Origin: Sulfurimonas sp.
GTDB taxonomy: Bacteria > Campylobacterota > Campylobacteria > Campylobacterales > Sulfurimonadaceae
Assembly: GCA_021648405.1 (NCBI GenBank)
Contig: JAKISX010000003.1
Location: forward strand, 1-62,022
DNA length: 62,022 bases
Direction of reading: 5' to 3'
The notes below the pieces were generated by a model, which was not told where the DNA came from, made no database searches, and was given only the letters and a program-made list of their open reading frames with translations. The first letter of the stretch is position 1; every line of letters begins with the position of its first letter. The translations under genes were made by a program, and so were the position numbers. Below are positions 49,241 to 60,538 of the stretch, piece after piece.

Positions 49241-51229
49241 ATGCAAAATAATAAAAACAATAAAAACAATAAAAATGATAATAATAATTTTTTTAATCAA
49301 AATCCATTAATAACATTTGCAATATTTTCAGTAGTAATAATTTTGCTATTTAAAACACTTGTTGGCGAAAACGCAACATTAAACTCAGGAGAGCAAAACC
49401 AAAAAACTCAACAAGTAAGTTATTCTGAATTAAAAGGCTTAATAACTACCAAAACAGTTAATAAAGTTGAAATTGGACAAAGCTACATTAAAGCAACTTC
49501 AGCTGATGGCAATGTATATACTACTAGAATTATTAAAGGTGATACAGAATTAGTAAAAGAGCTTGATAAACAAGGAATTGAATATACTGGCTTTAGTGAA
49601 ACAAACTGGTTTACAGAGATGTTTGGATGGTTATTTCCATTTTTATTAATTATGGGTATATGGATGTTTTTTGCTGGACGAATGCAAAAAAATATGGGTG
49701 GCGGAATCCTTGGTATGGGTGGATCTAAAAAAATGATTAACTCAGAAAAACCAAAAACAAAATTTGATGATGTTGCTGGAGTAGAAGAAGCTAAAGAGGA
49801 AGTTCAAGAGATAGTTGATTTTTTAAAATACCCTGCTAGATATGTTGAAATTGGTGCAAAAATTCCAAAAGGTGTACTTTTAGTTGGAAGTCCTGGTACT
49901 GGTAAAACACTTTTAGCTAAAGCTGTTGCTGGAGAAGCTGATGTACCATTTTTCTCAGTTACAGGTTCTAGTTTTATAGAGATGTTTGTTGGTGTTGGTG
50001 CAGCAAGAGTTCGTGACTTATTTGAGCAAGCAAAAAAAGATGCTCCAAGCATTATCTTTATAGATGAGATAGATGCTATTGGTAAAAGTCGTGCAGCAGG
50101 TGCTCAAATGGGCGGAAATGATGAGCGTGAACAAACACTAAACCAACTTCTAGCAGAGATGGATGGTTTTGGAACAGATACACCAGTGATTATTCTAGCA
50201 GCTACAAATAGACCTGAAATTCTTGATCAAGCTCTACTTCGTCCTGGTCGTTTTGATAGACAAGTATTAGTTGATAAGCCAGATTTTGAAGGCCGTGTAA
50301 AAATTTTAAAAGTACACATGAAAGATGTGAAAATGGATAAAGATGTTGATGTTGAAGAGGTAGCTCGCTTAACTGCTGGTTTAGCTGGTGCTGATTTGGC
50401 AAACATTGTAAACGAAGGTGCTCTTTTAGCTGGTCGTAAAAGTCAAAAAACTGTTAAGCAAAAAGATTTGTTTGAATCAGTTGAGCGTGCAATAGCTGGT
50501 CTTGCAAAAAAATCAAGAAGAATTAATCCTAAAGAGAAAAAGATTGTTGCATATCATGAGAGTGGTCATGCGTTGTTAGCTGAGACTACAAAAGGTGCAA
50601 AAAAAGTATCTAAAGTATCAATTGTACCTCGTGGATTAGCAGCCCTTGGTTATACACTGAACACACCTGAAGAAAATAAATTTATGATGCAAAAACATGA
50701 GCTTTGGGCTGAAGTAGATGTATTACTTGGTGGTCGTGCAGCTGAAGAAATTTTTATTGGCGAAATATCAACTGGTGCTGGAAATGATTTAGAACGCGCT
50801 ACTGATATTATTAAATCAATGGTTCAAACATATGGTATGAGTGATGTAGCTGGTTTGATGGTACTAGAAAAATCTCGTCAATCCTTCTTGGGTGTAGGTG
50901 GTCCTGCAGCTCGTGAGTATAGTGATAAAATGGCTCAAGATATGGATAACTTTATAAAAACATCGTTAGATGAAAGATACAAAGATGTTTTACAACGCCT
51001 TAATGAGTATAAAGATGCTATTGAAAATATGGTTAAATTACTTTATAAAAAAGAAAATATTAGCGGCGATGAGGTTCGTGAAATAATAATTAATTTCGAA
51101 GAGGAAAATAATATAGACTCTAAAGTTGAAATTGTAGCTGACGAGATAGCAGAAGAGTTAAAACAAGATGCTAAAATGGCACAAGACAAAGAAAGCAAGG
51201 AAAATAAGGAAAAAGAAGATGAACAATAA
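49241..51229 (+). CDS. ftsH: ATP-dependent zinc metalloprotease FtsH
   Basis: [52 protein letters not shown]. Confidence 0.99.
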   Translation: MQNNKNNKNNKNDNNNFFNQNPLITFAIFSVVIILLFKTLVGENATLNSGEQNQKTQQVSYSELKGLITTKTVNKVEIGQSYIKATSADGNVYTTRIIKGDTELVKELDKQGIEYTGFSETNWFTEMFGWLFPFLLIMGIWMFFAGRMQKNMGGGILGMGGSKKMINSEKPKTKFDDVAGVEEAKEEVQEIVDFLKYPARYVEIGAKIPKGVLLVGSPGTGKTLLAKAVAGEADVPFFSVTGSSFIEMFVGVGAARVRDLFEQAKKDAPSIIFIDEIDAIGKSRAAGAQMGGNDEREQTLNQLLAEMDGFGTDTPVIILAATNRPEILDQALLRPGRFDRQVLVDKPDFEGRVKILKVHMKDVKMDKDVDVEEVARLTAGLAGADLANIVNEGALLAGRKSQKTVKQKDLFESVERAIAGLAKKSRRINPKEKKIVAYHESGHALLAETTKGAKKVSKVSIVPRGLAALGYTLNTPEENKFMMQKHELWAEVDVLLGGRAAEEIFIGEISTGAGNDLERATDIIKSMVQTYGMSDVAGLMVLEKSRQSFLGVGGPAAREYSDKMAQDMDNFIKTSLDERYKDVLQRLNEYKDAIENMVKLLYKKENISGDEVREIIINFEEENNIDSKVEIVADEIAEELKQDAKMAQDKESKENKEKEDEQ

Positions 51230-51851
51230 CCTTTTACCTTTAGCCAAAGAGGGTTGGAGTTATGTTGCATATTCTACAATAACCTTTTTAGTATTAGGTT
51301 TTTTAGATTTAGAATTTTTACAATTTTTTTCATTTTTAGCAATACTACTATTCCTTTATATATTTAGAAACCCTGAAAGACAAATGCCATCATTAGAAAA
51401 AGGTGGAATTATCAGCCCAGTTGATGGAGTTGTCACTTGCGTAGAAGAGCTTCAAGGGAATGATTTTTCATATAAAGTAGGTATAGAGAGTTCTTATTTT
51501 GATGTCTCTATTTTAAGAGCACCTATTGAATCTAGTGTCAAAAGTATCAATATTTTAAAGGGAGCAAAATTATCTAAATTTTCTGATTTAAGTGATAAAC
51601 TAAATGAAAGTATAGAGCTTGTATTTGAAGATGCTGATTCAAATACAATCAAAATAATACATCAAAATACATTAGGCTTTAGTGATATTAAATTTGATTC
51701 ATTTGTATCTAAGAAATTAGTTCAAGGCTCAAGATATGGGGTAATGACAAAAGGGATTACAAATATTTATTTTCAAAAAAATACAAAACTAAATGTAACT
51801 GTTGGTATGGAACTAAAAGCTTGTGAATCTATTATAGGTTATCTTTATTAG
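51219..51851 (+). CDS. Phosphatidylserine decarboxylase-like protein, possibly catalytically inactive
   Basis: [14 protein letters not shown] and [15 protein letters not shown] match short-type Psd; start ATG 51219 overlaps ftsH by 11 nt. Confidence 0.8.
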   Translation: MNNNLLPLAKEGWSYVAYSTITFLVLGFLDLEFLQFFSFLAILLFLYIFRNPERQMPSLEKGGIISPVDGVVTCVEELQGNDFSYKVGIESSYFDVSILRAPIESSVKSINILKGAKLSKFSDLSDKLNESIELVFEDADSNTIKIIHQNTLGFSDIKFDSFVSKKLVQGSRYGVMTKGITNIYFQKNTKLNVTVGMELKACESIIGYLY

Positions 51852-54171
51852 CTATAATTTTATCTAAATACAACTTTTGTGTATCTATCTCAAAGTTAAA
51901 AAATCTAGAAGTAAAACCTCCATCTCCAATCTGCTTAAATTGAATTACTGCTCCGCCATTATTTTGCGTCTCTAGGTATAAAAGTCCAAGTGCATATCTA
52001 CTCTCTTTATTTTTACGATTTTTCATTTTAGCTAACTCAAGTAGTGCTATTGCATTAGCTGGGTGAGAAGATGCTGTAGATGCTACAGCCCCTAAAAATA
52101 AAGTATGTGAATCACGCACTTTTAAATCATCAATAAGGTGATTGTAAAGGACATATGACTCTTCGTATTTTTTATCATAAAGAGAAGCTAAAGCTAAAGA
52201 GCTTACAATCTCTTGTGTATTGTTATGTGTAGTTTCTAAAGTATCTCTAAGCTGTTTTCTTAAAAAAAACAATCTACCTGTAATTAAATTTTGTTGTATA
52301 TATAAATATCTAGTAATATATGGTCCATAATATAGATCATCAAAATTAAATTTTTGCTCTTTTAGATAATTCATAACTTCAAAAGCATACTCTTTTTGTT
52401 TTAATTCATTAAAATGTGCATCAATATACATCATATGTGGCAAAATATCATTAGGCGATAGAGCAACAAGGGCTTTTGTCGCACGAGAAGCGATATCTTT
52501 ATTATTTAACTCTAATGCAATAATTGACTCTAATGCTAAATATATTGGTCTTTGTTTATAATCATTATATAACCAATCGAGTGCACTTACAGTATTATTA
52601 TCACTAACATACAAAAGAGTTTTTATAAATCTAATATATTCACTCTCTTGTTCTAGTGATATAGATTCTTTTATTGTTGCAAGTAATCTGGTATGCTCTT
52701 TATCTAATATTTTAGCACACATCACTCCATAGATACCAGATAGATAGTTTTTAGCATCTAAATGAAACGATTTTATAAAATATTTATGTGCTTGTGCAAT
52801 ATCACCTAATTGAGCATAAGTAAGCCCAATGTTATAATTCAAAATTGAATGTTTTGGTTGAATATTTACTAATTCTTTTAATTTTTCATTTGCATCTCTT
52901 ATATTAAAAGATAAAGCCATTTTTATAGCTTGGACAATTCCTTTATTTACAGTAGATGTTGCTGTACTTTTATTTAAATATGTTTGAGCACTCTGTATGT
53001 TATCAATAAACATATTTGAATTCCCCTTACGAATATAACTTATAGTTTTGTGTGCATCAAATATTTTATATGGTGAGTAATAAAATATTTTATGATAATT
53101 TGTAAACTTATCTTTAGTTATATTTTCTCTATAACTATCTTGTGCTTTAGCAGAATCAAATAATTCATCTTTTAAAGTAACTTTTATTGGATATGGTTTA
53201 TAAATTTCTTCTGGGAACATATCTGTTGTATTTTCTATTAGTTTTCCCGCAGATGCTACAAGACCTGATTTTAGATATATATAACTTAATGCTAAAGCAG
53301 ATTTAACAGGTTCAATGTTTTCTCTCATAGCGTCTTTAAAATATTGTTTTGCTAATGTCAAATCACCAACTCTTGCATAAAGTAAACCAACAGAAAAAGC
53401 ATCACTTTTTTGGTAGTCTTTTTCTAAATCTTCAATAGCCTCGTAATTATTCCCATATAAAGCATTTATCTTTGCTTTTAAATGTTTTTGTATATTTGGA
53501 TATGCATCTGTAGTAGGATTATTCAGTGAACTAAGAGCTTCAAGATAGTTATTTGAATAATACTGAATTAATGTATAATAATATGAATAAAGTGGTGATT
53601 TATTTTCTTGAGGAAGATAAGCATATGCAAGGTCTATATAATAATCAAAACTTTTTTTGTCTTTTAAGTGCAGGGAGCAAACAGCGGCATTGATAGCACT
53701 TACACATCTCTTTTCACCATTTAGAATTGCCTTTGCAAATGTTTTTAAAGCAGTATCATATTGCTCATTTTTCAGTTGCGCTACACCTAGATTATATAAA
53801 GAGATTGATTCACTATACTCTGCGATTTTTTCATACAAATTTAAAGCTTTTTCTTTTGAGCCATGAGAATAGAGGTAATTTGCTTTTGCAATCATATTTT
53901 CTAATTTACTAAGTTCTACAGTTTTTTTATTGTCCTCATCTAGTCTTTCTTCTATGTAATCTAATGAGTAAGTTTGTTTTTTATCTTTAGATGAACTAAA
54001 TACAAGACTAATAATTATTATAATTAATAAAATAGCTCCAATAATAGAAAATATAATTATTTTTTTCTTCTTATCGTCATTTTGAAGTTCGGGAGTAGTT
54101 GAATCTAATTCATGGTCTATTGCAGCATCACTCTCTTGGATAATAATTATTTCTTCTTCAAGCTTAGCCAT
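51832..54171 (-). CDS. Large membrane-anchored TPR protein
   Basis: 779 aa; single TM (KKIIIFSIIGAILLIIIIISLVFS) after a cytoplasmic N-term, then many TPR-like repeats. Confidence 0.82.
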   Translation of the reverse strand: MAKLEEEIIIIQESDAAIDHELDSTTPELQNDDKKKKIIIFSIIGAILLIIIIISLVFSSSKDKKQTYSLDYIEERLDEDNKKTVELSKLENMIAKANYLYSHGSKEKALNLYEKIAEYSESISLYNLGVAQLKNEQYDTALKTFAKAILNGEKRCVSAINAAVCSLHLKDKKSFDYYIDLAYAYLPQENKSPLYSYYYTLIQYYSNNYLEALSSLNNPTTDAYPNIQKHLKAKINALYGNNYEAIEDLEKDYQKSDAFSVGLLYARVGDLTLAKQYFKDAMRENIEPVKSALALSYIYLKSGLVASAGKLIENTTDMFPEEIYKPYPIKVTLKDELFDSAKAQDSYRENITKDKFTNYHKIFYYSPYKIFDAHKTISYIRKGNSNMFIDNIQSAQTYLNKSTATSTVNKGIVQAIKMALSFNIRDANEKLKELVNIQPKHSILNYNIGLTYAQLGDIAQAHKYFIKSFHLDAKNYLSGIYGVMCAKILDKEHTRLLATIKESISLEQESEYIRFIKTLLYVSDNNTVSALDWLYNDYKQRPIYLALESIIALELNNKDIASRATKALVALSPNDILPHMMYIDAHFNELKQKEYAFEVMNYLKEQKFNFDDLYYGPYITRYLYIQQNLITGRLFFLRKQLRDTLETTHNNTQEIVSSLALASLYDKKYEESYVLYNHLIDDLKVRDSHTLFLGAVASTASSHPANAIALLELAKMKNRKNKESRYALGLLYLETQNNGGAVIQFKQIGDGGFTSRFFNFEIDTQKLYLDKIIANKDNL

Positions 54172-54227
54172 TACTTACCTTAGAATTTATTAGTTGTTTT
54201 AAGCAATAAAAGTACCAAAATACTCAA

Positions 54228-55376
54228 CTAAATGTTTTTCAAGGCTTCTTGAATTTTTATAGCTTGAATATGTTCACCTACATCATGAACTCTGAGTATT
54301 GACACCCCATTTTTAACAGCTTCTAAATGCAAAGACAAAGTTCCCCCTAATCTGTTTTGTGGTAGTGAAGATGATATTTTATCAATCATAGATTTTCTTG
54401 ATGCTCCAATTAACAATGGTTTATTTAGAGTTAAAAAATGTTCTAAATGTTTAATCAAAACAAGATTATTTTCTAAACTTTTCCCAAAACCTATACCAAC
54501 ATCTAAAATAATATCTTTAATTCCAAAAGATTCTGCCTTATTAATTCTCTCTTTAAAAAAAGAATAAATATCACTTAAAATATTTTCATAACTAGGGTTA
54601 TTTTGCATTGTTTTTGGGGTCCCTTGCATATGCATTATTACAACCTTTGCATCATATTTAGCACAAATTACACACACCTCATCATTTTGTAAACCTGTAA
54701 TATCATTTACAATTTTAAACCCACTCTCAAGTGCTTCTTGTATAACTAAAGGTTCATATGAATCTATACTAAAGTCAACTTTTTCATAAAGCTTTTTCTT
54801 TTTAATAATTTCTAAAACTGGTTTTATTCTCTTTAATTCTTCCTCTGGGGTAACTTTATGTGCTAAAGGAGCTGATGATACAGCACCAATATCTATAATT
54901 GATGCACCATCATCTATCATTTTTTGTATCTTTTGTATCGCTTGTGAATCTATAAATCTACTACCACTAAAAAAGCTATCGTTATTAGTATTTATAACTC
55001 CCATTATCTCAACTTGCTTTGGAGTTACAGTATTTAAAATTGATTCTAACTCAAGAGCTAGCTCTTTTAAGCCAAACGGTTGTGCTAACTCTTTTTTACT
55101 TAATAGTTTCAATTGTTTAGTAGTAGCTATCAGCAAACAATCAACTTTAGGAGTTTGTGCTAAAACCGTACCTCTTGGCACTGCCAAATCTGCACTAATA
55201 CTTAGTGCATCTTGCTTTAATATATTTGCACCACCTACATTTAAATCTCTTATATAAATTAGATGCACCTTAGTCTTTGAGCTTAAAATACTTATCCCAC
55301 TACTATCTACACCTAAATTTTTTAAAAGTGCTGCAACATCACATTGTGCATTTAGTTTTTCAATCTGCATGTGCAA
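54228..55376 (-). CDS. folP: Dihydropteroate synthase
   Basis: IMGVINTNNDSFFSGSRF, IIDIGAVSSAP, VNDITGLQ, VIMHMQGTPKTMQNNP. Confidence 0.95.
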   Translation of the reverse strand: MHMQIEKLNAQCDVAALLKNLGVDSSGISILSSKTKVHLIYIRDLNVGGANILKQDALSISADLAVPRGTVLAQTPKVDCLLIATTKQLKLLSKKELAQPFGLKELALELESILNTVTPKQVEIMGVINTNNDSFFSGSRFIDSQAIQKIQKMIDDGASIIDIGAVSSAPLAHKVTPEEELKRIKPVLEIIKKKKLYEKVDFSIDSYEPLVIQEALESGFKIVNDITGLQNDEVCVICAKYDAKVVIMHMQGTPKTMQNNPSYENILSDIYSFFKERINKAESFGIKDIILDVGIGFGKSLENNLVLIKHLEHFLTLNKPLLIGASRKSMIDKISSSLPQNRLGGTLSLHLEAVKNGVSILRVHDVGEHIQAIKIQEALKNI

Positions 55377-55977
55377 AACTCATTAAAACAAGTGCTAACA
55401 CACTTTGAGGACGAGAATTTAACTCTAAAAGCCTATATGCTTTATCAAAAATTTCTAATTGTTCGTTTGATAAAATAAGCGTATCAACTATTGTAGCTCT
55501 TGCATAGATTGCTTCTACTAACTCTTTAACCTCTATTTTTGAAACTCTTGCATTTGTTTTTAAAAATGCAAACACTTCAGCATAATCTATTTTTGCTAAA
55601 CTCATATCAAAATTTTTTGTTTCATGGGTTATTTTACCTTTAAAAATCGGTAATCTGGAGCGAACAGTTGGAAGTAGATTTGATTTTGTTGGACTAATGA
55701 TGATAAACTCAATGTTTTTAGGGGGCTCTTCAAGAACTTTAAGTAAAGAATTTTGAGCTTCTACTCCAAAACTTTGAGAACCTAAAACTATATATTTTGT
55801 TTGACTCTCACTAATATAAGCTTCTGCCACAACAGCTTTTGCATGTTCTAGCTTGAATTTTTCTTCTATAAAACCTACAACTCTTAAGGGATGAAGTTTC
55901 TCTTGAAATTTTTCAAATTCATTTAATATATCTGTAGATACTAAGATATGACTTTTTATTGCATCATGAGGTAACAT
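55360..55977 (-). CDS. holB: DNA polymerase III delta-prime subunit-like
   Basis: SFGVEAQNSLLKVLEEPPKNIEFIIISPTKSNLLPTVRSRL; hobA-adjacent. Confidence 0.9.
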   Translation of the reverse strand: MLPHDAIKSHILVSTDILNEFEKFQEKLHPLRVVGFIEEKFKLEHAKAVVAEAYISESQTKYIVLGSQSFGVEAQNSLLKVLEEPPKNIEFIIISPTKSNLLPTVRSRLPIFKGKITHETKNFDMSLAKIDYAEVFAFLKTNARVSKIEVKELVEAIYARATIVDTLILSNEQLEIFDKAYRLLELNSRPQSVLALVLMSFAHAD

Positions 55978-56521
55978 CTACCTCTCCAAACATTGCTGCA
56001 TTTAGTGATAAATCAAAAAGACGATAAACCTGTAATAGCTTTATGTCTAGGTACTTATCATAGCTTTTTAAGTTAAAACTATTTACATACTCTTCATCAA
56101 AAATCCAAAGATAACTATTGTTTTTTCTTTTTGCAATATCAGCTTTTTTATTATCTCCTGAACCAATATACCAAAAAAAATAATCATCTTTTAATGAAAG
56201 ATTTATCATATTTTCAATTATATTAATCTTATCTCCACCACTAATATTGTTGTAGTGTGGATATAAAGAATCTAAACTTACAATGGGTAAAAGTGGACGA
56301 TCAAATTTCTCAGAGTTAATTGTATATAATATATAGTTTTGTAACCATTTTCTTTTATCATCAGTTATAAGAATAATAGTCTGCCCATTTAGTATTTGCT
56401 CAAGTGCAATAGAAGTAGCAGGTGTCCAATCAAATCTAAGCTCTTCTAACCAAGAAAAACTAGAGCCCTCTTCTCTTATTGTTTCTAAACTCCATTGGGC
56501 AAAATCTATATCATTAAACAT
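55964..56521 (-). CDS. hobA: DnaA-initiator-associating protein HobA
   Basis: 185 aa; WSLETIREEGSSFSWLEELRFDWTPATS; position between lysC and holB as in Helicobacter. Confidence 0.88.
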   Translation of the reverse strand: MFNDIDFAQWSLETIREEGSSFSWLEELRFDWTPATSIALEQILNGQTIILITDDKRKWLQNYILYTINSEKFDRPLLPIVSLDSLYPHYNNISGGDKINIIENMINLSLKDDYFFWYIGSGDNKKADIAKRKNNSYLWIFDEEYVNSFNLKSYDKYLDIKLLQVYRLFDLSLNAAMFGEVDVTS

Positions 56522-56526
56522 CTTGA

Positions 56527-57738
56527 TTACTTATCTAACTCATAAGAGGCGTGAAGTCCACGAACTGCTAATTCTGCATATTTTTCATCGATAATCATAG
56601 ATACTTTTATCTCTGAAGTTGAAATCATATTGATATTTATATTGTTTTTTGCCATTGTTGAAAATGCAAGTGCTGCTACGCCAGTATGTGACTTCATTCC
56701 AACGCCAACAACTGATACTTTACAAATATTTTCATTATAAGAATCAGACTTTATCTCTCCAGTTTTTATAAAACAATCTACAATATTTTTTGCATCTTCA
56801 ATATCACTAACTGGGACTGTAAAATCTATGCTAGTACTACCATCATAAGCTTTAGTTTGAATAATCATATCTATATTTATATCATTTGTTGCTAGTTTAT
56901 TAAAAATATCAGAAGCTATTCCTGGTCTATCTTTTACGCCAACTAAAGAGATACGAGCTTGGTTTCTGTCTAATGCTATTCCGCTTACTAGTGGTGCTTC
57001 CATAATATTTTCTTCCTTTGTTATTAATGTTCCCTCTTCATCTGAAAAACTTGAGCGTGTTACTAAATTTACATTTAGTTTTTTAGCCATCTCTACTGAG
57101 CGACTTTGAAGTACTTTTGCACCAAGAGATGCTAACTCTAACATCTCATCATAAGAGATGTAGTCTAATTTTTTAGCACGTGGTTCAATACGAGGGTCAG
57201 TTGTATAGATTCCATTTACATCTGTATATATTTCACATAAGTCTGCTTTTAGAGCTCCTGCTATTGCTACAGCGGATAAGTCACTTCCCCCACGACCAAG
57301 AGTTGTAACATCCCCGTTTTCGTTTACACCTTGAAATCCTGCTATTACAATTATTTTTCCAGATTTAATCTCTTTTTTCATAGCATCTGGATTTATTACT
57401 TCTATTCTTGCTTTTGTATGGTGCATATTTGTCACAATCCCAGCTTTACGACCAGTCATTGCAACTGCCTCATGCCCCATTTCATTAAGAGCTATTGATA
57501 AAAGTGATGCGGTAACTCTCTCCCCTGAACTCAACAACATATCCATATCCGCCCTACTTGGAGTAGATGAAAAATGCTCAGCATACCCAACAAGCTTATT
57601 TGTTTCCCCACTCATAGCAGATACAACTACAACTACATCATTGCCAGCTTTTTTGCATTTACTAACACGATTAGCCACATTTTGAATGCGATCTAAATCA
57701 CCAACACTTGTTCCGCCAAATTTTTGAACAATTAACAT
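56527..57738 (-). CDS. lysC: Aspartate kinase
   Basis: IVQKFGGTSVGDLDRIQNVA, TTLGRGGSDLSAVAIAGAL, ACT domains. Confidence 0.98.
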   Translation of the reverse strand: MLIVQKFGGTSVGDLDRIQNVANRVSKCKKAGNDVVVVVSAMSGETNKLVGYAEHFSSTPSRADMDMLLSSGERVTASLLSIALNEMGHEAVAMTGRKAGIVTNMHHTKARIEVINPDAMKKEIKSGKIIVIAGFQGVNENGDVTTLGRGGSDLSAVAIAGALKADLCEIYTDVNGIYTTDPRIEPRAKKLDYISYDEMLELASLGAKVLQSRSVEMAKKLNVNLVTRSSFSDEEGTLITKEENIMEAPLVSGIALDRNQARISLVGVKDRPGIASDIFNKLATNDINIDMIIQTKAYDGSTSIDFTVPVSDIEDAKNIVDCFIKTGEIKSDSYNENICKVSVVGVGMKSHTGVAALAFSTMAKNNININMISTSEIKVSMIIDEKYAELAVRGLHASYELDK

Positions 57739-57739
57739 T

Positions 57740-58210
57740 TTATAAATAACTCTCTTTTTTAAAATAATTTATTACTTTTTTATAAACTTCTTGCTTAAAT
57801 GCAGCACTTAAACCCAATACATCATTAACTTTTACAAACTTATACGCACTAAACTCTGGATGCTTTGTTTGTAGATTAATCTTTGCATCAACACCCAATT
57901 TTAGCAAAAAATATCTTTGAGTTTGACCAGTAAATGGTTTCATCGATGCAGCTATTTTAGAAGGAAAATCATAAGATATCCACTCAGGGTACTCTGCAAT
58001 AATAGTTGCATCTTTTGTACCTATCTCCTCTTCAAGCTCACGAAAAAGTGCTTCTTGTACCTCTTCGCCCTCATCTATTCCACCTTGTGGAAATTGCCAA
58101 ACATTTTGTAAATCATTTCTTTGTGCTATAAAAATCTCTTTTTTTTGTGGATAATTATGTGATACCACAATCATAGCTACATTAGGACGATATAGTTTTT
58201 TTTTACTCAT
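57740..58210 (-). CDS. rppH: RNA pyrophosphohydrolase (Nudix)
   Basis: QFPQGGIDEGEEVQEALFRELEEEIG Nudix box. Confidence 0.95.
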   Translation of the reverse strand: MSKKKLYRPNVAMIVVSHNYPQKKEIFIAQRNDLQNVWQFPQGGIDEGEEVQEALFRELEEEIGTKDATIIAEYPEWISYDFPSKIAASMKPFTGQTQRYFLLKLGVDAKINLQTKHPEFSAYKFVKVNDVLGLSAAFKQEVYKKVINYFKKESYL

Positions 58211-58284
58211 TAGATTCTCTGTATTTAAATATCGCGATTATACAAAAATAGCTATTAAAATAAGATTACGAGTTAATTAAAAAA

Positions 58285-59352
58285 ATGATACACTTTGAAA
58301 TGTTGTTATATATCCATATTCCATTTTGCGATTCTAAATGTTCATACTGCGCTTTTAACTCTTATGTAGATAAATTTCATCTTAAAAAAGACTATATGAA
58401 AGCCCTTGAAATTCAACTAAATCTTGAATTAAAAAGATTTAATGTTTATAAAAAAAATATACAAACCATATTTATCGGTGGTGGTACACCATCTACTGTT
58501 TCACCAAAATTATACGCACCATTATTTAAAATTTTAAAACCTTATTTAAAATCAAATGCTGAAATAACCATCGAAGCAAATCCAAATAGTTCCACTCATG
58601 ATTGGCTTCTCGATATGCATGAACTTGGGGTAAATCGTATAAGTTTTGGAGTGCAGAGTTTTAATGATGATAAATTAAAATTGTTAAATCGTGCTCATAA
58701 TTCAAAACAAGCAAAAGAAGCAGTTTTAAATGCTAAAAAAGTTGGTTTTAAAAACATCTCCTTAGACTTAATATATGCAACTTATGGCGATACAAAAAAA
58801 TTACTTAGCAACGATTTAATTGAGGCGTTTAAACTACCAATAAACCATCTAAGTGCATATGCTTTAACCATTGAACAAGGCACTCTTTTTGAAAATAAAC
58901 CTCAAATGTCAAAAGAAAAAATACAACTTACTTCATGGTTCTTTGAGTCTATCATAACACATGGGTTTGAACAATATGAAATAAGTAATTTTGGCTCATA
59001 TAAAAGTGAACACAACTTAGGTTATTGGCAGTATAAAGATTATATTGGGCTAGGAAGTGGAGCTGTAGGAAAATTAAAAAATGAGCGTTTTTATCCAACT
59101 AGCAACATTGATAACTATATACTAAACCCAAATGATATAGACTCAGAACTACTAAGTAGCGATGAAATAAAAATAGAAAAAATCTTCTTAGGACTTCGCT
59201 CATGTATAGGTATAAAAAAAGAGATTTTAGATGAAAAAGAATTAAAACAAGCAAAATTATTAGTTAAAGAAAAAAAATTATATTTTAAAAATAATACTTT
59301 TTATAACTATAATTTTCTTTTAGCAGATGAGATTGCACTGTTTTTGTTTTAA
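58285..59352 (+). CDS. hemW: HemN/HemW-like radical SAM protein
   Basis: IHIPFCDSKCSYCAFNSY, FIGGGTPS, EANPNS, GVQSFND; likely start MLLYIHIP. Confidence 0.92.
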   Translation: MIHFEMLLYIHIPFCDSKCSYCAFNSYVDKFHLKKDYMKALEIQLNLELKRFNVYKKNIQTIFIGGGTPSTVSPKLYAPLFKILKPYLKSNAEITIEANPNSSTHDWLLDMHELGVNRISFGVQSFNDDKLKLLNRAHNSKQAKEAVLNAKKVGFKNISLDLIYATYGDTKKLLSNDLIEAFKLPINHLSAYALTIEQGTLFENKPQMSKEKIQLTSWFFESIITHGFEQYEISNFGSYKSEHNLGYWQYKDYIGLGSGAVGKLKNERFYPTSNIDNYILNPNDIDSELLSSDEIKIEKIFLGLRSCIGIKKEILDEKELKQAKLLVKEKKLYFKNNTFYNYNFLLADEIALFLF

Positions 59353-59430
59353 GATTATTGTTCGGTATATCTCTATTTTAATCATTCTTTTGCTAAAATC
59401 CACATAATTATTTTTTTAACAAGGTTTTAC

Positions 59431-59781
59431 ATGTTTGGTATGGGTTTTTCAGAGATACTTATTATCGCTGTTATAGCTATTATATTTTTAGGTCCCGATA
59501 AGCTTCCGTCTGCGATGATTGAAATTGCTAAGTTTTTTAAAAATACTAAAGAAACTATTAGTTCAGTTAAAGATTCAATAGAAGAAGAGATACATATAAA
59601 AGATATGAAAGAGGAAGCCTTGGCTTACAAAAAAGAACTTCTAGGTGCTTCAAATAAACTAAAAAAAGTAACAAACTCTTCACAAATAAGTTCTAAGCTA
59701 ACAAAAATTGGAGATGATATTCTCCATGACTCTAAAGACGAAAAAATTATTTTTGAAAAAAAAGAATCGCCAAATGCTTAG
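59431..59781 (+). CDS. tatB: Sec-independent translocase TatB
   Basis: MFGMGFSEILIIAVIAIIFLGPDKLPSAMIEIAKF. Confidence 0.95.
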   Translation: MFGMGFSEILIIAVIAIIFLGPDKLPSAMIEIAKFFKNTKETISSVKDSIEEEIHIKDMKEEALAYKKELLGASNKLKKVTNSSQISSKLTKIGDDILHDSKDEKIIFEKKESPNA

Positions 59782-60538
59782 TGATTTAAGACCACATCTT
59801 GTAGAGCTTAGAAAAAGATTAGCTATTTCAGCTGGTAGTTTAATCGTTATGTTTTTTGTAATGTTTTACTTCCATGAAGCTATACTTAGCTGGATGATTG
59901 AACCACTAAATTATGCACTAGCTGAAGTTGGTAAAAAATCAGTCCATGCAGCGGATGGTATGGTTACTACCAACCAAGTTGGAGGGGCATTTTTTGCAGC
60001 TCTAAAAGTTTCATTTTTTGCAGCAATTTTAGGAGCACTACCAATAATCCTTTTACAAATTTGGCTTTTCGTTGCTCCTGGTTTATATGCTAATGAAAAA
60101 AAGATGATTGCCCCATTTGTACTTGGTGGCACAATAATGTTCACTATTGGGGTGCTTTTTGCATATTATGTTGTTACCCCTTTTGGGTTTGATTTTTTAA
60201 TCACTTTTGGTGATTTTAAATTTACTCCACTTATTAATATTGAAGATTATGTTGGTTTTTTTACAAAAATTATGTTTGGATTTGGTATAGCATTTGAGCT
60301 TCCTGTTTTTGCTTACTTTTTGGCCTTACTTGGTATGGTAAACGACAAACAGATGATAAGTTTTTTTAAATACGCAGTTATTATAATCTTTATTGTTGCT
60401 GCACTTTTAACTCCACCAGATATTTTAACTCAACTTCTTATGGCAGGTCCACTTATTATACTATATGGCTTTTCTATTTTAATTGTTAAAATAGTTAATC
60501 CTGCTAAAATCGATGACGATGAAACAGATGCAAAATAA
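59774..60538 (+). CDS. tatC: Sec-independent translocase TatC
   Basis: MLSDLRPHLVELRKRLAIS start; FVAPGLYANEKKMIAPFV; ORF track start at 59708 is too early. Confidence 0.97.
   Translation: MLSDLRPHLVELRKRLAISAGSLIVMFFVMFYFHEAILSWMIEPLNYALAEVGKKSVHAADGMVTTNQVGGAFFAALKVSFFAAILGALPIILLQIWLFVAPGLYANEKKMIAPFVLGGTIMFTIGVLFAYYVVTPFGFDFLITFGDFKFTPLINIEDYVGFFTKIMFGFGIAFELPVFAYFLALLGMVNDKQMISFFKYAVIIIFIVAALLTPPDILTQLLMAGPLIILYGFSILIVKIVNPAKIDDDETDAK

Noticed and set aside
51168-51218. Upstream extension of the Psd-like ORF
   Set aside because: The extension reads the ftsH tail out of frame; start at 51219 ([13 protein letters not shown]) fits the family
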